Positions 63,483 to 64,000 of a stretch of DNA of 64,000 bases are shown here, one piece after another. Positions within the stretch are counted from its first letter, which is position 1; each line of letters begins with the position of its first letter. The notes under the pieces were generated by a model. The model was not told the DNA's origin. It saw only the letters and a program-made list of their open reading frames with translations, and did no database searches. The position numbers were made by a program, and so were the translations under genes. Origin of the DNA: JAIYDQ01 sp034408855 (GTDB lineage Bacteria; Planctomycetota; Planctomycetia; Pirellulales; Pirellulaceae); NCBI GenBank assembly GCA_034408855.1, contig JAWXCK010000005.1, forward strand, positions 1 through 64,000, given 5' to 3'.

Positions 63483-64000
63483 ATGAAATGTATTGCCGCC
63501 ATTGCATTCGGATTACTCTCACTTTGCGGAGTTTTTTTTGGTACGGGTTCTGTTCAAGCCGCCGAGAAAGAAGCATGGAAGTTGGTGGTCATGGACCCAA
63601 TGGCTGCACCTTTATCTTGCGCGTGTGTTGCAGGGGTCGGACAGCGACGCTATGAGCTGCTCGGCGCATATCTAAAACAAGAAATGGGACTTCCTGTCGA
63701 AATCACTTTTGACGAAAGCCTCGTCTTGGCTCGCTCGCGTATGACGTCGGGTGCCGATTTGGTGATCGGTAAACGATCGGTCGTCGAATTTGATGCTCGC
63801 CGGATGGGGATCCAACTTACACCCATCGCTACCCTAACAGACCGTAAAGGCCTCGATAATCTAGCTGGGCTGGTGGTTGTTCGACATGACGACAATGCAA
63901 AATCGCTTGAAGATTTGAAAGGGTCTGTAATCGCCTTGGGACCCGAAGATAGCGATGAAGTCCATCAAGCTGCCCTCGAACTTTTTCGTCGACATGGTGC
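63483..64000 (+). CDS. PhnD-like periplasmic substrate-binding protein, partial
   Basis: An open frame runs from the ATG at 63483, directly after the stop of the NHL gene, to the end of the window (172 codons, cut at its 3' end). A signal peptide (AFGLLSLCGVFFGTGSVQA) is followed by WKLVVMDPMAAPLSCACVAG, VGQRRYELLGAYLKQEMGLPVEI, LVIGKRSVVEFDARRMGI, LAGLVVVRHDD and LEDLKGSVIALGPE. This is the pattern of PhnD/SsuA/transferrin-type binding proteins for phosphonate, sulfonate or similar anions. A CxC motif (SCACV) near the N-terminus is unusual. The ligand is unknown; the neighbouring genes downstream are outside the window. Confidence 0.8.
   Translation, partial: MKCIAAIAFGLLSLCGVFFGTGSVQAAEKEAWKLVVMDPMAAPLSCACVAGVGQRRYELLGAYLKQEMGLPVEITFDESLVLARSRMTSGADLVIGKRSVVEFDARRMGIQLTPIATLTDRKGLDNLAGLVVVRHDDNAKSLEDLKGSVIALGPEDSDEVHQAALELFRRHG

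Overview
The window looks like the chromosome of a planctomycete, most likely of the Pirellula/Rhodopirellula group. Several features point that way. Two genes carry the planctomycetal extracellular N-terminal motif (LESRQLFA, LEARHMLA) with dockerin-like EF-hand repeats. There is a DUF1501 gene paired with a cytochrome/DUF1549/DUF1553 gene, and a TIGR03032-type protein. An alternative complex III and a cytochrome oxidase share one operon, and many secreted beta-propeller proteins are present. No rRNA, tRNA, CRISPR array or intact insertion sequence was recognised.

Layout: 1-895, wreck of a dockerin/animal-haem-peroxidase gene. 1.2-9.3 kb, aldo/keto reductase, TIGR03032 protein and a 1872-residue FG-GAP/GEVED surface protein. 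9.4-15.4 kb, an endonuclease/phosphatase-fold protein, a DnaA-like initiator and two secreted proteins of unknown function. 15.8-20.5 kb, LptB and a DUF1501/PSD1 pair. 20.8-22.4 kb, KDPG aldolase and KDG kinase (4-nt overlap). 22.5-22.8 kb, a broken toxin-antitoxin pair. 22.9-27.0 kb, gltX-hemA-hemX-like (start of C5 tetrapyrrole synthesis plus cytochrome c assembly). 27.5-41.4 kb, a long respiratory operon (ActA, B, C, a D-E fusion, F, a small membrane protein, Sco1, cytochrome oxidase subunits II, I, III and IV), ending in a phosphoglycolate-phosphatase-like gene. 42.1-45.4 kb, cpaF-tadB-tadC. 45.4-47.8 kb, two glycosyltransferases. 48.0-50.4 kb, a large secreted-protein gene cut by one in-frame TAA. 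50.5-52.0 kb, remains of a WYL regulator and a Cas3 HD domain. 52.3-57.1 kb, metH and a GH43/32-like propeller protein. 57.2-60.0 kb, PP2C, RdgC-like and two TatA/B genes. 60.2-64 kb, a serine hydrolase, an NHL-type protein and a PhnD-like binding protein cut by the window edge.

Functionally the centre is respiration. Haem precursor synthesis (gltX, hemA) and a haem-handling membrane protein sit divergently from an operon encoding a quinol-oxidising complex and a haem-copper oxidase, so haem supply and haem use are neighbours. The copper chaperone Sco1 lies within that operon, and several subunits carry histidine-rich ends.

The most unusual aspect is the density of decayed genes: the peroxidase, a toxin-antitoxin module, a WYL/Cas3 relic and a nonsense-interrupted secreted protein. 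Alongside them are several families of palindromic interspersed repeats, one cluster of which has become the coding sequence of about 110 C-terminal residues of the hemX-like protein. I did not find a convincing intact, previously undescribed system. The best leads are the repeat-derived protein tail, the CRISPR relic and the His-rich respiratory complex. All family assignments are from reading the sequence; no database search was run.
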